From: Saccharobesus litoralis | GTDB lineage: Bacteria; Pseudomonadota; Gammaproteobacteria; Enterobacterales; Alteromonadaceae | Direction: 5' to 3' | Assembly: GCF_003063625.1 (NCBI RefSeq) | Contig: NZ_CP026604.1 | Span: 1,488,001 to 1,552,000, forward strand | Length of the DNA stretch: 64,000 nucleotides | Shown: positions 51,902 to 60,000 of the stretch, piece after piece | Position numbering within the stretch: the stretch's first letter is position 1 | Layout of the letters: each line of letters opens with the position of its first letter | Notes under the pieces: model-generated | Seen by the model: the letters and a program-made list of their open reading frames with translations, nothing else | What the model was told of the DNA's origin: nothing | Databases searched by the model: none | Position numbers and translations under genes: made by a program

Positions 51902-53203
51902 ATGCGATTTAATACAATATTCAATAGGCTCAAAAGAGTACCTTCACTTTTTATTTTATCTGTTGCGACCATTTTGCTAGCCGCTTGTGGAAGCAGTGAC
52001 GACGATAAAACCACCAGTATGCAAACGGTTACAATTAAAGGTGAGGCGATAAAAGGCACACTTTCGAATGCCTCTGTTTCGGCATACGCGGCAAGTGATA
52101 TGAGCACAGCATTAGCCACTACCTCTACAGGTGATAATGGTAGTTATGAATTGCAGTTTGAAAAAGACGCGACTGTAGATTCAGGCTTAATCGTGGTGAA
52201 AGTATCTGCTGATTCAGACACAGAAATGACGTGTGATGCTGATAAATGTGGCTCAGTTAATAATGGTGACAAAGTACCAGCGAGTGAATTAAATGGTATC
52301 GAATTACTGACATCTATTGCCATAGACAAGGGCGCAGATGTCACTATTGAAAATCTACCGGTCAATGCCTTAACTACCGCAGCGACTGAAATTATTACCC
52401 AAACACAAAATGCGGCGGCACTAGGCATGGTGAATCAGTCCGTACTATCTGATTTACAACAAAAAGCTGCGCAAGTGGTGATGTCTGCTTTTGGAGTTGA
52501 TAGTAGTGGTAGTTCATTTGATTTATTTACAGATAGCTTGCCAGATGCAACGGCTATTGATGCAGGCGTAGCGAGTTTGTCAGCCAACAAAAAAGCGTTG
52601 GCAACTCAGTTATCTTTGGTAAACGCATCATTTGCCGGTACAGACGATGGTTTAAAAAACGAGTTAACTAGCTTTGCTAATAGCATTGCTGATGCAGCTA
52701 AGCAAGGTAACTTTAGTACTGATTTAAAAGGTATGGTAGCTGATTTAACCTCAGCGTATAACGAATTGTTTGGCATGTTAAATGCTTCAGGCGGTATACC
52801 AACAGGCGTTACATTACCTAGCTTTGATAGTATTGAGTGGCCGACTAATATCGACTTTTCTGATCTAAATATTGATAATCCGATTGATCAAGGGGCCGGT
52901 GAGTGGACACTAACGGTGAGTGGCACGGCAACAGTGACTCATCCTGTTGAAGTGACTACGGATATTCCTGCTGTTACGATCAATAATGTGACTCCACCTT
53001 CTAGTTCAGATACGACAGAAATAGAGAATCTATTTAAGCAGCAAACTGAAGTTCAAGGTATTACGGTGACCAATGTTAGCTTTTCAGTAACAGAAGAAAC
53101 GAGTACTAAAGTGGTTATTAAATACAGTGCTGATATTTCAGTAACCGTTGCTGGTCAAACTTCCAGTCAAAAACAAAATATTATTTATACTTATACCAGA
53201 TAA
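51902..53203 (+). CDS. Lipoprotein of unknown function
   Basis: 433 residues. Lipobox ATILLAAC (Cys29) and a Ser/Asp-rich linker (GSSDDDKTTS) mark an outer-membrane lipoprotein. Residues ~45-110 (IKGEAIKGTLSNASVSAY, NGSYELQF) form a carboxypeptidase-regulatory-like/Ig-type domain, as in many gammaproteobacterial surface lipoproteins. Residues ~135-290 are helical. The C-terminal ~100 residues are Thr/Val-rich beta strands. I do not recognise a specific family. Monocistronic with a strong terminator. Confidence 0.72.
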   Translation: MRFNTIFNRLKRVPSLFILSVATILLAACGSSDDDKTTSMQTVTIKGEAIKGTLSNASVSAYAASDMSTALATTSTGDNGSYELQFEKDATVDSGLIVVKVSADSDTEMTCDADKCGSVNNGDKVPASELNGIELLTSIAIDKGADVTIENLPVNALTTAATEIITQTQNAAALGMVNQSVLSDLQQKAAQVVMSAFGVDSSGSSFDLFTDSLPDATAIDAGVASLSANKKALATQLSLVNASFAGTDDGLKNELTSFANSIADAAKQGNFSTDLKGMVADLTSAYNELFGMLNASGGIPTGVTLPSFDSIEWPTNIDFSDLNIDNPIDQGAGEWTLTVSGTATVTHPVEVTTDIPAVTINNVTPPSSSDTTEIENLFKQQTEVQGITVTNVSFSVTEETSTKVVIKYSADISVTVAGQTSSQKQNIIYTYTR

Positions 53204-53210
53204 GTAGACA

Positions 53211-53237
53211 GGGCGAAGGGGCTCCCTTCGCCCTTTT
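53211..53237 (+). terminator. Rho-independent terminator
   Basis: GGGCGAAGGG (53211-53220) pairs with CCCTTCGCCC (53224-53233) around GCT, followed by TTTT. Confidence 0.9.
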
Positions 53238-53353
53238 GCTAAATTTAGCAAACGCTGAAATTGCTTCGTCTATTTGTCTTGTCACCTTGTGCTACAGACA
53301 TACCTTTCTATACTTTATTTATCTACTCACCCTTAAGGCTATTGCGCTTTAGA

Positions 53354-54376
53354 ATGACGAATTATTATCGGGGATTATGCTTGGCACTTTGTTGTTGCTC
53401 GCTGGTGCCACTGATTTTTTATCTAGTATCAGTTAAGCCTAGTGTGACACAGGAGTTAGCGCGCCATACCGAATATGAATTTGAGTATGTTGACGGTCCA
53501 ATACAACCTATTCCTCGTCGTCTTAAAACTAATATTGCTTGGGTCAATTTAGGTAAGGCGTTATTTAATAGTCCATTACTGTCCAAGGACAATACCGTAT
53601 CTTGTGCGTCGTGCCATATGGTTGATTTTGGTGGAGATGACGGGGTTAAAGTATCAACCGGAGTGGATAGCAAGCAAGGTACGCGTAATGCGCCGACCGT
53701 ATTAAATGCGGTATTTAATTTTCGTCAATTTTGGGATGGTCGGGCTGCTGATTTAGCAGAGCAAGCCGCTGGGCCAATCCACAACCCTATTGAAATGGCG
53801 TCTAATTGGCGACAAGTCATTACTAAGTTGCAACAGGATCGTTATTTTTCTCGTACGTTTGCTGAACTAGGGGTTAAGTCAATAACGGAACAACACATTG
53901 TTACGGCTATTACCTTTTTTGAAGAGTCGCTAATTACCCCCAATTCAGCCATTGATCGCTATTTGTTAGGCGATCGCACAGCCTTAAATGCGCAGCAGCA
54001 ACGCGGTTATCAAAAGTTTATTAACTTAGGTTGCGTGACCTGTCATCAAGGCCGCAATATTGGCGGTAATTTTTATCAAAAATTGGGGCGGTTAGAGCAG
54101 ATCCCTGCAAGTTTACGCCATGATAAAGGTCGGGCATTAGTCACCGGAGAAGCGCAAGATAAGTATGTATTTAAAGTGCCGTCGCTTAGGAATATTACTG
54201 ATACAGCACCTTATTTTCACGATGGTTCTATAAATACCCTAGAGCAGGCTGTGACAATCATGGCGGCGACCCAACTTGGCAAAACATTGTCAGACCAAGA
54301 TGTGGATGATTTAGTCGCCTTACTTGCTGCATTTAGTGCCCCGCCTTTAACGGTAAATGATTTGGGGTCTTTGTAA
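53354..54376 (+). CDS. Di-haem cytochrome c peroxidase / MauG family protein
   Basis: About 340 residues from the ATG at 53354; an upstream TTG at 53261 would add 31 residues before the signal helix. A membrane/signal helix lies at ~8-28. There are two haem motifs, CASCH near residue 84 and CVTCH near 227. Also seen are the peroxidase features GKALFNSPLLSKDNTVSCASCH, RNAPTVLNAVFNFRQFWDGR and VPSLRNITDTAPYFHDG. It reduces peroxide or oxidises a protein partner in the periplasm. The stop overlaps the start of the hybrid kinase gene (TAATG), an unusual coupling that suggests the two share one signal. Confidence 0.9.
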   Translation: MTNYYRGLCLALCCCSLVPLIFYLVSVKPSVTQELARHTEYEFEYVDGPIQPIPRRLKTNIAWVNLGKALFNSPLLSKDNTVSCASCHMVDFGGDDGVKVSTGVDSKQGTRNAPTVLNAVFNFRQFWDGRAADLAEQAAGPIHNPIEMASNWRQVITKLQQDRYFSRTFAELGVKSITEQHIVTAITFFEESLITPNSAIDRYLLGDRTALNAQQQRGYQKFINLGCVTCHQGRNIGGNFYQKLGRLEQIPASLRHDKGRALVTGEAQDKYVFKVPSLRNITDTAPYFHDGSINTLEQAVTIMAATQLGKTLSDQDVDDLVALLAAFSAPPLTVNDLGSL

Positions 54377-56763
54377 TGTACTTACTTAAACGGTATTGGT
54401 TAGAAATTATCAGTTTATTGTTATTTACGCTAGCCAGTACTTTTGCGGTACATAATTACGCGAATCTGACTTTGTATCAGCGCAATAGCAATTTGCTGAG
54501 TCAATTAGAAGCCACTTTACCCAAACACACGACTGAGATTTTAAATATTAGTTTTAGTGGTACCCATCACTACGATATGTACGCACAACTACAATTGGAA
54601 ATTGATAATTTACGTCGACAATTGTCTTTACGAAATGGCTTACTCAAAGCGCTTGATCAATACGATAGCACAACGCAGCACTATGTGCAGTTAGTCACTA
54701 TGTTGAAAACCTCAAGGCGGATTGTCTCTACTGGTGTAACAACACAAGATCTTAATGAGCAAGAACATGCGCAAATTACGCAAATTAGCTTGCTATTGTT
54801 GCAATTATTAAATGAACCTAACGCATTGCGTCAACAAAATTTAATTACTCAACTTCAGCAATTAAATGGCCAGTTACGGCAAATCGCAAAGTCGGAAAGC
54901 GCTCATGTGATTATTAGTCATTTGCAGTTTATCAATGACAAAATTATGCGTGCACAAGAGTTGAAAGAGCAAATTAGTGGTTCTCAGATCAATAAAATAA
55001 CCTCAAATAGCCGAACCCAAGCCAATCGTCTTGTTCAGTTAGCACAAAAACAGCAGTTAAGTAGCTACTTTTTAATTGGCTTAAGCTTTATCGGTTTATT
55101 TATTGCGACTTTGTTGAACAAGCAGCGCTTGCTTAACAAGAAAACCCAACAATACAAACAGGCCGCGCTGGTGAAAACCCAATTTTTAGCCAACATGTCG
55201 CACGAAATTAGAACGCCGATGACAGGAATTATTGGCTTAACTGAGCTTTGCGCTCAAACCAATTTAAACCCTCAGCAACGTGAATATATTGATAAACTGC
55301 ATTTTTCTGCCACCGCGCTGCTAACCATCATTAATGACATTTTGGATTTTTCTAAGATTGAGTCAGGTAAATTACCGATAGAGCAAGTTAACTTTTATCA
55401 TCACACACTGATAGATAATATTGCTGCTATGTTGGGCAAAATAGCAGACGAAAAAGGCATTGAACTGATATTTGATATTGCTCCCGACATTCCTGACAAC
55501 TTGATTGGCGATCCTGTCAGAGTGAATCAAATCCTACTGAATTTGATATCCAATGCCGTTAAATTTACTGAAAAAGGCCATGTTATTTTAAAAGTGCGGG
55601 TACAAGAGCGATTGCAGTACCATACAACACTTAAATACCAAGTTATTGATACGGGTATTGGTTTGAGCGAAGCCCAGCAAGCCAAAATATTTGAGCGTTT
55701 TAGTCAGGCTGATGAATCGACCACGCGCAAGTACGGTGGCACAGGACTCGGATTGGCGATCAGTCAATTATTGGCGGGACTCATGCAAGGCAACATTAGC
55801 GTGCAAAGCACTTTAGGTAAAGGCAGTACTTTCAGTTTAACTCTGCCGTTTCAATTTCAACAAAACGCACCAGAAATTGGCCATGAGCAGGCCCAACCTC
55901 AGTCTGTGTTGCAAGGCCAATCACTGTTGATTGTTGAAGATAACAGCATTACTCAGCAAGTAGTCAAGGCAATGGCTGACTCGTTAGGCTTGCAGGTGGT
56001 TGTTTGCTCGGACGTTAAACAAGCGTTACAGGCTTGCCAGCAACAAGTATTTAATTTTGCGCTGGTGGATTGGAGCTTACCTGTACATGATGGTTTATAT
56101 TTCATTGAGCAGGTAAAACAACGTGCCTGCCCACCACAACGTATTGTTATTTGTAGCGCCTACGGTAAAACCTATATTGATCAATATTCAGAGACGACAC
56201 AGGCGTTTCAATACTTACCTAAGCCAATTACATTTCAGTCTTTAATTAAGGCGTTAACGGACAATAGTCCATCAGAGGTTATAGCGGACGGTTCGCAGCA
56301 GAATGCGTCACTTATTGCGCCATCGATTGCAAAGGGCAATAACACTGCAACTCAGGCTATAGTTGATCAGGAAGACGATTGTCAAATAACTCAGCATAAG
56401 GTGTTATTAGTTGAAGACAATGAGATCAACCAAACCATTTGTTTAGCCTTGTTGGCTGATTTAAATATTCAAGCTGACTTAGCGGTTAACGGCCAAGAAG
56501 CGATTGAAAAATTCCAATCGCATGTTTACCCATTGGTGCTAATGGATATTCAAATGCCGATTATGGATGGCCGCGAAGCAACTAAAATATTGCGCCAAAC
56601 TTACAGCGAACAACAAGTGAAAATTGTGGCATTGACTGCCAATGTCACTCAAGAGGAAATAGATCATTACCATAGCATTGGTATGGATCATCATTTGTCT
56701 AAGCCCTACAACAAAGACCAAATGAAGCAAATTATTACCACTTGTTTAAGCGCTGTTGGTTAA
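54376..56763 (+). CDS. Hybrid sensor histidine kinase with two receiver domains
   Basis: 795 residues. Two membrane helices (~10-27 and ~230-250) bound a periplasmic helical sensor of the double all-alpha type (coiled coil, QLLSQ-rich). HisKA with His276 in NMSHEIRTPM. HATPase with the N-box NQILLNLISNAVKFT near 385, DTGIG and GTGLGLAIS. Receiver 1 with phospho-Asp in ALVDWSLP near 564, and receiver 2 with LMDIQMPIMDG near 724. No Hpt domain or DNA-binding output is attached, so a separate phosphotransfer protein is needed. Translationally coupled to the peroxidase upstream. Confidence 0.94.
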   Translation: MYLLKRYWLEIISLLLFTLASTFAVHNYANLTLYQRNSNLLSQLEATLPKHTTEILNISFSGTHHYDMYAQLQLEIDNLRRQLSLRNGLLKALDQYDSTTQHYVQLVTMLKTSRRIVSTGVTTQDLNEQEHAQITQISLLLLQLLNEPNALRQQNLITQLQQLNGQLRQIAKSESAHVIISHLQFINDKIMRAQELKEQISGSQINKITSNSRTQANRLVQLAQKQQLSSYFLIGLSFIGLFIATLLNKQRLLNKKTQQYKQAALVKTQFLANMSHEIRTPMTGIIGLTELCAQTNLNPQQREYIDKLHFSATALLTIINDILDFSKIESGKLPIEQVNFYHHTLIDNIAAMLGKIADEKGIELIFDIAPDIPDNLIGDPVRVNQILLNLISNAVKFTEKGHVILKVRVQERLQYHTTLKYQVIDTGIGLSEAQQAKIFERFSQADESTTRKYGGTGLGLAISQLLAGLMQGNISVQSTLGKGSTFSLTLPFQFQQNAPEIGHEQAQPQSVLQGQSLLIVEDNSITQQVVKAMADSLGLQVVVCSDVKQALQACQQQVFNFALVDWSLPVHDGLYFIEQVKQRACPPQRIVICSAYGKTYIDQYSETTQAFQYLPKPITFQSLIKALTDNSPSEVIADGSQQNASLIAPSIAKGNNTATQAIVDQEDDCQITQHKVLLVEDNEINQTICLALLADLNIQADLAVNGQEAIEKFQSHVYPLVLMDIQMPIMDGREATKILRQTYSEQQVKIVALTANVTQEEIDHYHSIGMDHHLSKPYNKDQMKQIITTCLSAVG

Positions 56764-56777
56764 GCTCAAGCGATCAA

Positions 56778-57383
56778 TTACTTGATGGCGTTCTTTAATG
56801 CCTTGAGTGTTTGGTTTAGGTCTTTATTTTTTAATCCTGCAATAAACAGTTCGTATTGATTTAGTTTTTCATCATTAATGCTGGTTGGCTCAAAGTTCAT
56901 ATACATTCGCATGACAATTAAATGCCAAACATTGATTGAATCCGATGTGTCTTCTAAGCCGACAATTAACCGGTGAAAGTCAATTAAACTAACTGTCATG
57001 TCGTCAAACGCTTGGTTGGCATAATGTTGCTTTATGACGGTTAAAGCGTCTGCTAGCTGTTTGATTTCGGTGGCGCGGATCGTTTTAATATTTGCGCGGA
57101 TCACTTGCTCTTCAATACTAATGCGCAGCGACGAATACAGTTTACGAGAACTATCATCAAGTGTGTTGGCTACACTGGCTCCACAATTGTCTTTACATTC
57201 GACTATCCCTTCTTTATCGAGACGCAAGAGCGCATCACGCACGGGACCACGAGAGACGCCAAATTTTTTGGCTAGTTGATATTCATTAATTTTACTGCCA
57301 GGGGCCATAGCGCCGGAGATAATTTCTTCGCGAATAATGGTAGCGATTTGGCTTCTTACAGATGTAATCACGGGTGCATTCAT
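56778..57383 (-). CDS. GntR-family transcriptional regulator (FadR subfamily)
   Basis: 201 residues. The N-terminal winged HTH (IREEIISGAMAPGSKINEYQ, then LAKKFGVSRGPVRDALLRL) is followed by an FCD-type helical ligand domain (residues ~85-200) with His positions (FHRLIVG near 130, WHLI near 150). It is somewhat shorter than many FCD proteins. It converges on the hybrid kinase gene and has no obvious target operon beside it. TTGTTAAC-like repeats (57478-57497) upstream suggest autoregulation. Confidence 0.9.
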   Translation of the reverse strand: MNAPVITSVRSQIATIIREEIISGAMAPGSKINEYQLAKKFGVSRGPVRDALLRLDKEGIVECKDNCGASVANTLDDSSRKLYSSLRISIEEQVIRANIKTIRATEIKQLADALTVIKQHYANQAFDDMTVSLIDFHRLIVGLEDTSDSINVWHLIVMRMYMNFEPTSINDEKLNQYELFIAGLKNKDLNQTLKALKNAIK

Positions 57384-57477
57384 CTAGGTTACCTTGTTAC
57401 AGTGAATTCATATTTTTTGGCTTTCATAAATACAATGTAAACAGTGCAACAAATTAACACTTAAAATTTAATTTTTA

Positions 57478-57497
57478 TTGTTAACTATTGTTGGTAA
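57478..57497. promoter_or_regulatory. TTGTTAAC/GTTGGTAAC repeats upstream of gntR
   Basis: TTGTTAACTATTGTTGGTAA at 57478-57497 carries two related half-sites, similar to the TTGTTAACAA palindromes at 49.4 and 50.7 kb. They may be binding sites for this regulator. Confidence 0.35.
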
Positions 57498-57584
57498 CTT
57501 GATAGCAATGGGTAATTTAGCAGTATTGTGTATTGCAGAAAGAAAAATTGGTGGGTTAATCAGCTGTTATCTGCTGCACAAAAT

Positions 57585-57613
57585 AAAAACGCCAGCAAAT
57601 TGCTGGCGTTTTT
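57585..57613 (-). terminator. Terminator of the ExoP-like gene
   Basis: AACGCCAGCA and TGCTGGCGTT (57588-57597 and 57601-57610) form a hairpin with A and T tracts on both sides, so it can end the leftward transcript after 57660. Confidence 0.87.
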
Positions 57614-57659
57614 ATTAACTAGTTTTTATAACAAATACGGGTTGGTAAATCTAAATGGG

Positions 57660-58337
57660 TTATTTAGCGCAACCTTTATCACCTTGGGCGAGAGGGGCTA
57701 AGCCAACATTGGCAATTTCCATTTCAAGCTTACCTTTGGTGGATAATGAAAATTCTGTGATTTGTGTAAAATCAAAGTCATCTTTGCCAAGACAATTTAG
57801 CGGGATAGGCAGGTAAGACCATTTCTTTTTCTTTAAGCGCTTAAGTAAAGGTTTGATAGACATTGAGCCTTTACATTTATGATTCCATTTGCAAATAGCG
57901 GTTAATTCTACCGCGTCGCTGGGTGAGCGTAGCATTTTCACTTCAAAAACTAATGCGGCTGCATTTTTAACAGCATCAATATCTAATTTTTTACCGTTGA
58001 TTTTAAAGGTGGTTGCTGATGTACCGCCCCACTCATTTTGTATTTTCCGGCCGCGCCATTTTAGATGCAGCGCATCGCCATTTTTATTTTTTTTACCCGG
58101 TTTAACAATTAAATTGCCTTTTGCGGTTTCCGCTGCTTGGTTTTTAACCTTGATATTATTATTAAGCGGGTTGCCAATGCTCATTTTCCAAGGTTTAACC
58201 GCTTTACCGTTATGAATATAACTAGAAACCGAGTCATTACTAAACGCATTAGTATGCGAGCAGGCAATAAGAAGAGAAGAAAGTAGCAATCCTTTGGCTG
58301 TTGTTTTAGTCAGTATGTGTTGTTTTATATAAGACAT
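57660..58337 (-). CDS. Stand-alone ExoP galactose-binding-like domain lipoprotein
   Basis: 225 residues. Signal with lipobox LLIAC (Cys26). The rest matches the C-terminal ExoP galactose-binding-like domain of GH3 exo-beta-glucanases: GDALHLKWRGR, DIDAVKNAAALVFEVKM, ELTAICKWNHKCKGSMSI with paired Cys, WSYLPIPLNCLGKDDFD and ITEFSLSTKGKLEMEIANV. No glycosidase domain is attached. It probably binds beta-glucan or galactan at the cell surface. Gene alone, with its own terminator. The family match rests on motif memory, not a search. Confidence 0.75.
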   Translation of the reverse strand: MSYIKQHILTKTTAKGLLLSSLLIACSHTNAFSNDSVSSYIHNGKAVKPWKMSIGNPLNNNIKVKNQAAETAKGNLIVKPGKKNKNGDALHLKWRGRKIQNEWGGTSATTFKINGKKLDIDAVKNAAALVFEVKMLRSPSDAVELTAICKWNHKCKGSMSIKPLLKRLKKKKWSYLPIPLNCLGKDDFDFTQITEFSLSTKGKLEMEIANVGLAPLAQGDKGCAK

Positions 58338-59217
58338 TTGTTTAGCTACCTTTAAATATATTTACGTAATTATTCAATTCGTTGCTTTATGTTTAAAAAG
58401 AATAGGTATTGTTAATTTACATTTAAACGTACTTGTCTTGTATAACGCTTTGTTATTGTATGTTTCTTATATAGCAATAAATTTTGATTGTCTTTACATA
58501 TATTAACCAAAAGGTGGGTTTTTTAGCTCAACTGACACTTTTATATTACTGTTCATTGTTAATATTTGTTATTTTAAATCGAATTAGTCTAAGCGTTTTT
58601 TCGGTATTTAACTGAAGGCAAATATCGTCATTTTTAATTAAATGGTGGATATATTGTGTTTAGCCTCCCAATTAGAAGTTTTCGTTTTTACTATGCGAAT
58701 TATTTTAAGGTTGCAGCGCTATGTTTGATTTTGAAAGTTAAGCCACATTGTGTAGCAGATTAAGAATGTTTGTTTTTGTTGCTGTATAAGTTACGAATTT
58801 TATTTGATCTTGCAGGTTAACTGATGGCTATTCCGTAACGCTAGGCACTTCTTCCATTGGCTAGGTTTAACCCGATATGTGTATTTGAGTTGGTTTGTTT
58901 TGCGTACCTATCGGCCTAAAGGCACGACCTACAATTTTTGTGGGCGAGCATTTATGCTTGAAGAGCCTGCAAACCTTTCTGCCCTAAGGGATCATTTGAG
59001 TATTAACAGGACTGCCATGCTAGCCTTTTTATATCCTTATTCCTTCTTAATGAAACTAGTTGTACGTGTAATAAATTGGAGTATTTATTGCCACAAAGCG
59101 GTAATGAATGTCCCTTGCAAGTTTCATGGTTTATTTAAAAACCCCTATTTATTGGTGTTTTTGTTTGGCATAGTATTTGCTGGATTTAAAGGGAATCAAA
59201 CATATAAGGACGATTTT
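58338..59217. other. 880-bp AT-rich intergenic region ending in a repeat
   Basis: Upstream of the lipoprotein (leftward) the sequence is strongly AT-rich with no gene to ~58860. From 58905 to 59030 lies the left copy of a ~125-bp direct repeat. A frame runs from 58879 into the next gene, but its first ~113 codons translate the repeat and are not believed. Confidence 0.6.
58905..59030. repeat. Direct repeat, left copy (~126 bp)
   Basis: Starts TACCTATCGGCCTAAAGGC and ends ATGCTAGCCTTTTT. It is aligned by eye along its whole length with 59774-59897, with about a dozen or more differences. It contains CCTACAATTTTTGTGGG followed by the AGCA-TTTA-TGCT hairpin. Confidence 0.85.
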
Positions 59218-59700
59218 ATGGATATTTCAATTAATGGCGCGGGCGTCATACCACTGACGGCAAATAAGGAAGTACCAACTTCAACCAGTATAGACCCTCA
59301 GTTGGTCGATCTATCTAACCATGACGTTCTCAAAGACCGGATTGCATCGGCAGAAGATCGAGAAAATAAGCGAATTGCAGATGCTCAGAAAGCAGCAGAA
59401 AGTTGGCATGAACAGCAAGCCTCTCCGCAGCATACTGTGATCGAAAAAAATGGTCAGGTTATTGGCAGTTTTGGTGAAAATGGCTTTAAATTTTTTGCAT
59501 CGAATGGCGATGGTGTTCGTAATTCTGATGATAGCATTAATGTTGAGGCAACATTGGAGGCGTTAAAAGAGAAGTATGGTGCGAGTTTAGAGATTAAGCA
59601 GTATGAGCTAGGCGAAGGGCCGACATGGGCCGAAATCTACGAAAAAACTTATGGGTTTAAGGCAACTCCGCCAAAACTGGATTTAAACTTAATCGCATAA
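59218..59700 (+). CDS. Hypothetical protein flanked by direct repeats
   Basis: 160 residues from the ATG at 59218, which has AAGGA 9 nt upstream. No signal peptide or membrane helix. Residues ~35-70 are charged and helical (DRIASAEDRENKRIADAQKA), the middle has a VIEKNGQVIGSFGENGFKFF strand pair, and the C-terminal part reads LEALKEKYGASLEIKQYEL. I do not recognise the family. It lies between two ~125-bp direct repeats, suggesting insertion or duplication of this segment. Confidence 0.7.
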   Translation: MDISINGAGVIPLTANKEVPTSTSIDPQLVDLSNHDVLKDRIASAEDRENKRIADAQKAAESWHEQQASPQHTVIEKNGQVIGSFGENGFKFFASNGDGVRNSDDSINVEATLEALKEKYGASLEIKQYELGEGPTWAEIYEKTYGFKATPPKLDLNLIA

Positions 59701-60000
59701 CATGCATTATCTTGCTGCTAATTTAGTACTGAGTTCACCATTTATTAACTTTATTGATGGCTTTTACTTTGTCTACCTATCGGCCTAAAGGCGCGACCTA
59801 CAATTTTTGTGGGCGAGCATTTATGCTTGCAGAGCCTGCAAACCTTTCTGTCCAACGGGATCATGAATACTAACAGGACAGCCATGTTAGCCTTTTTGAT
59901 TAGGTTTAGCCTTGAGTCGATTTATCTTGCGTACCTATCGCTCAGCACAGATTAAACCAACGCTAGCTGAGGCTTGCTTCTAGCGCTGATTTTTTGCTGC
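59701..60000. other. Intergenic region, repeats only
   Basis: 300 bases holding the right direct repeat and the AAACC...GG(C/T)TT motif near 59953-59975. No gene seen. Confidence 0.55.
59774..59897. repeat. Direct repeat, right copy (~124 bp)
   Basis: Starts TACCTATCGGCCTAAAGGC and ends ATGTTAGCCTTTTT. See left copy at 58905-59030. A partial third start (TTGCGTACCTATCG) follows at about 59931. Confidence 0.85.

Noticed and set aside
51769-52119. Leftward frame across the start of the 51.9-kb lipoprotein gene
   Set aside because: Antisense to a lipoprotein with a clear signal peptide; it has no recognisable motif and no ribosome site.
58879-59217. N-terminal extension of the 59.2-kb gene
   Set aside because: The extension translates the left direct repeat; the ATG at 59218 has AAGGA upstream and starts the protein-like part.
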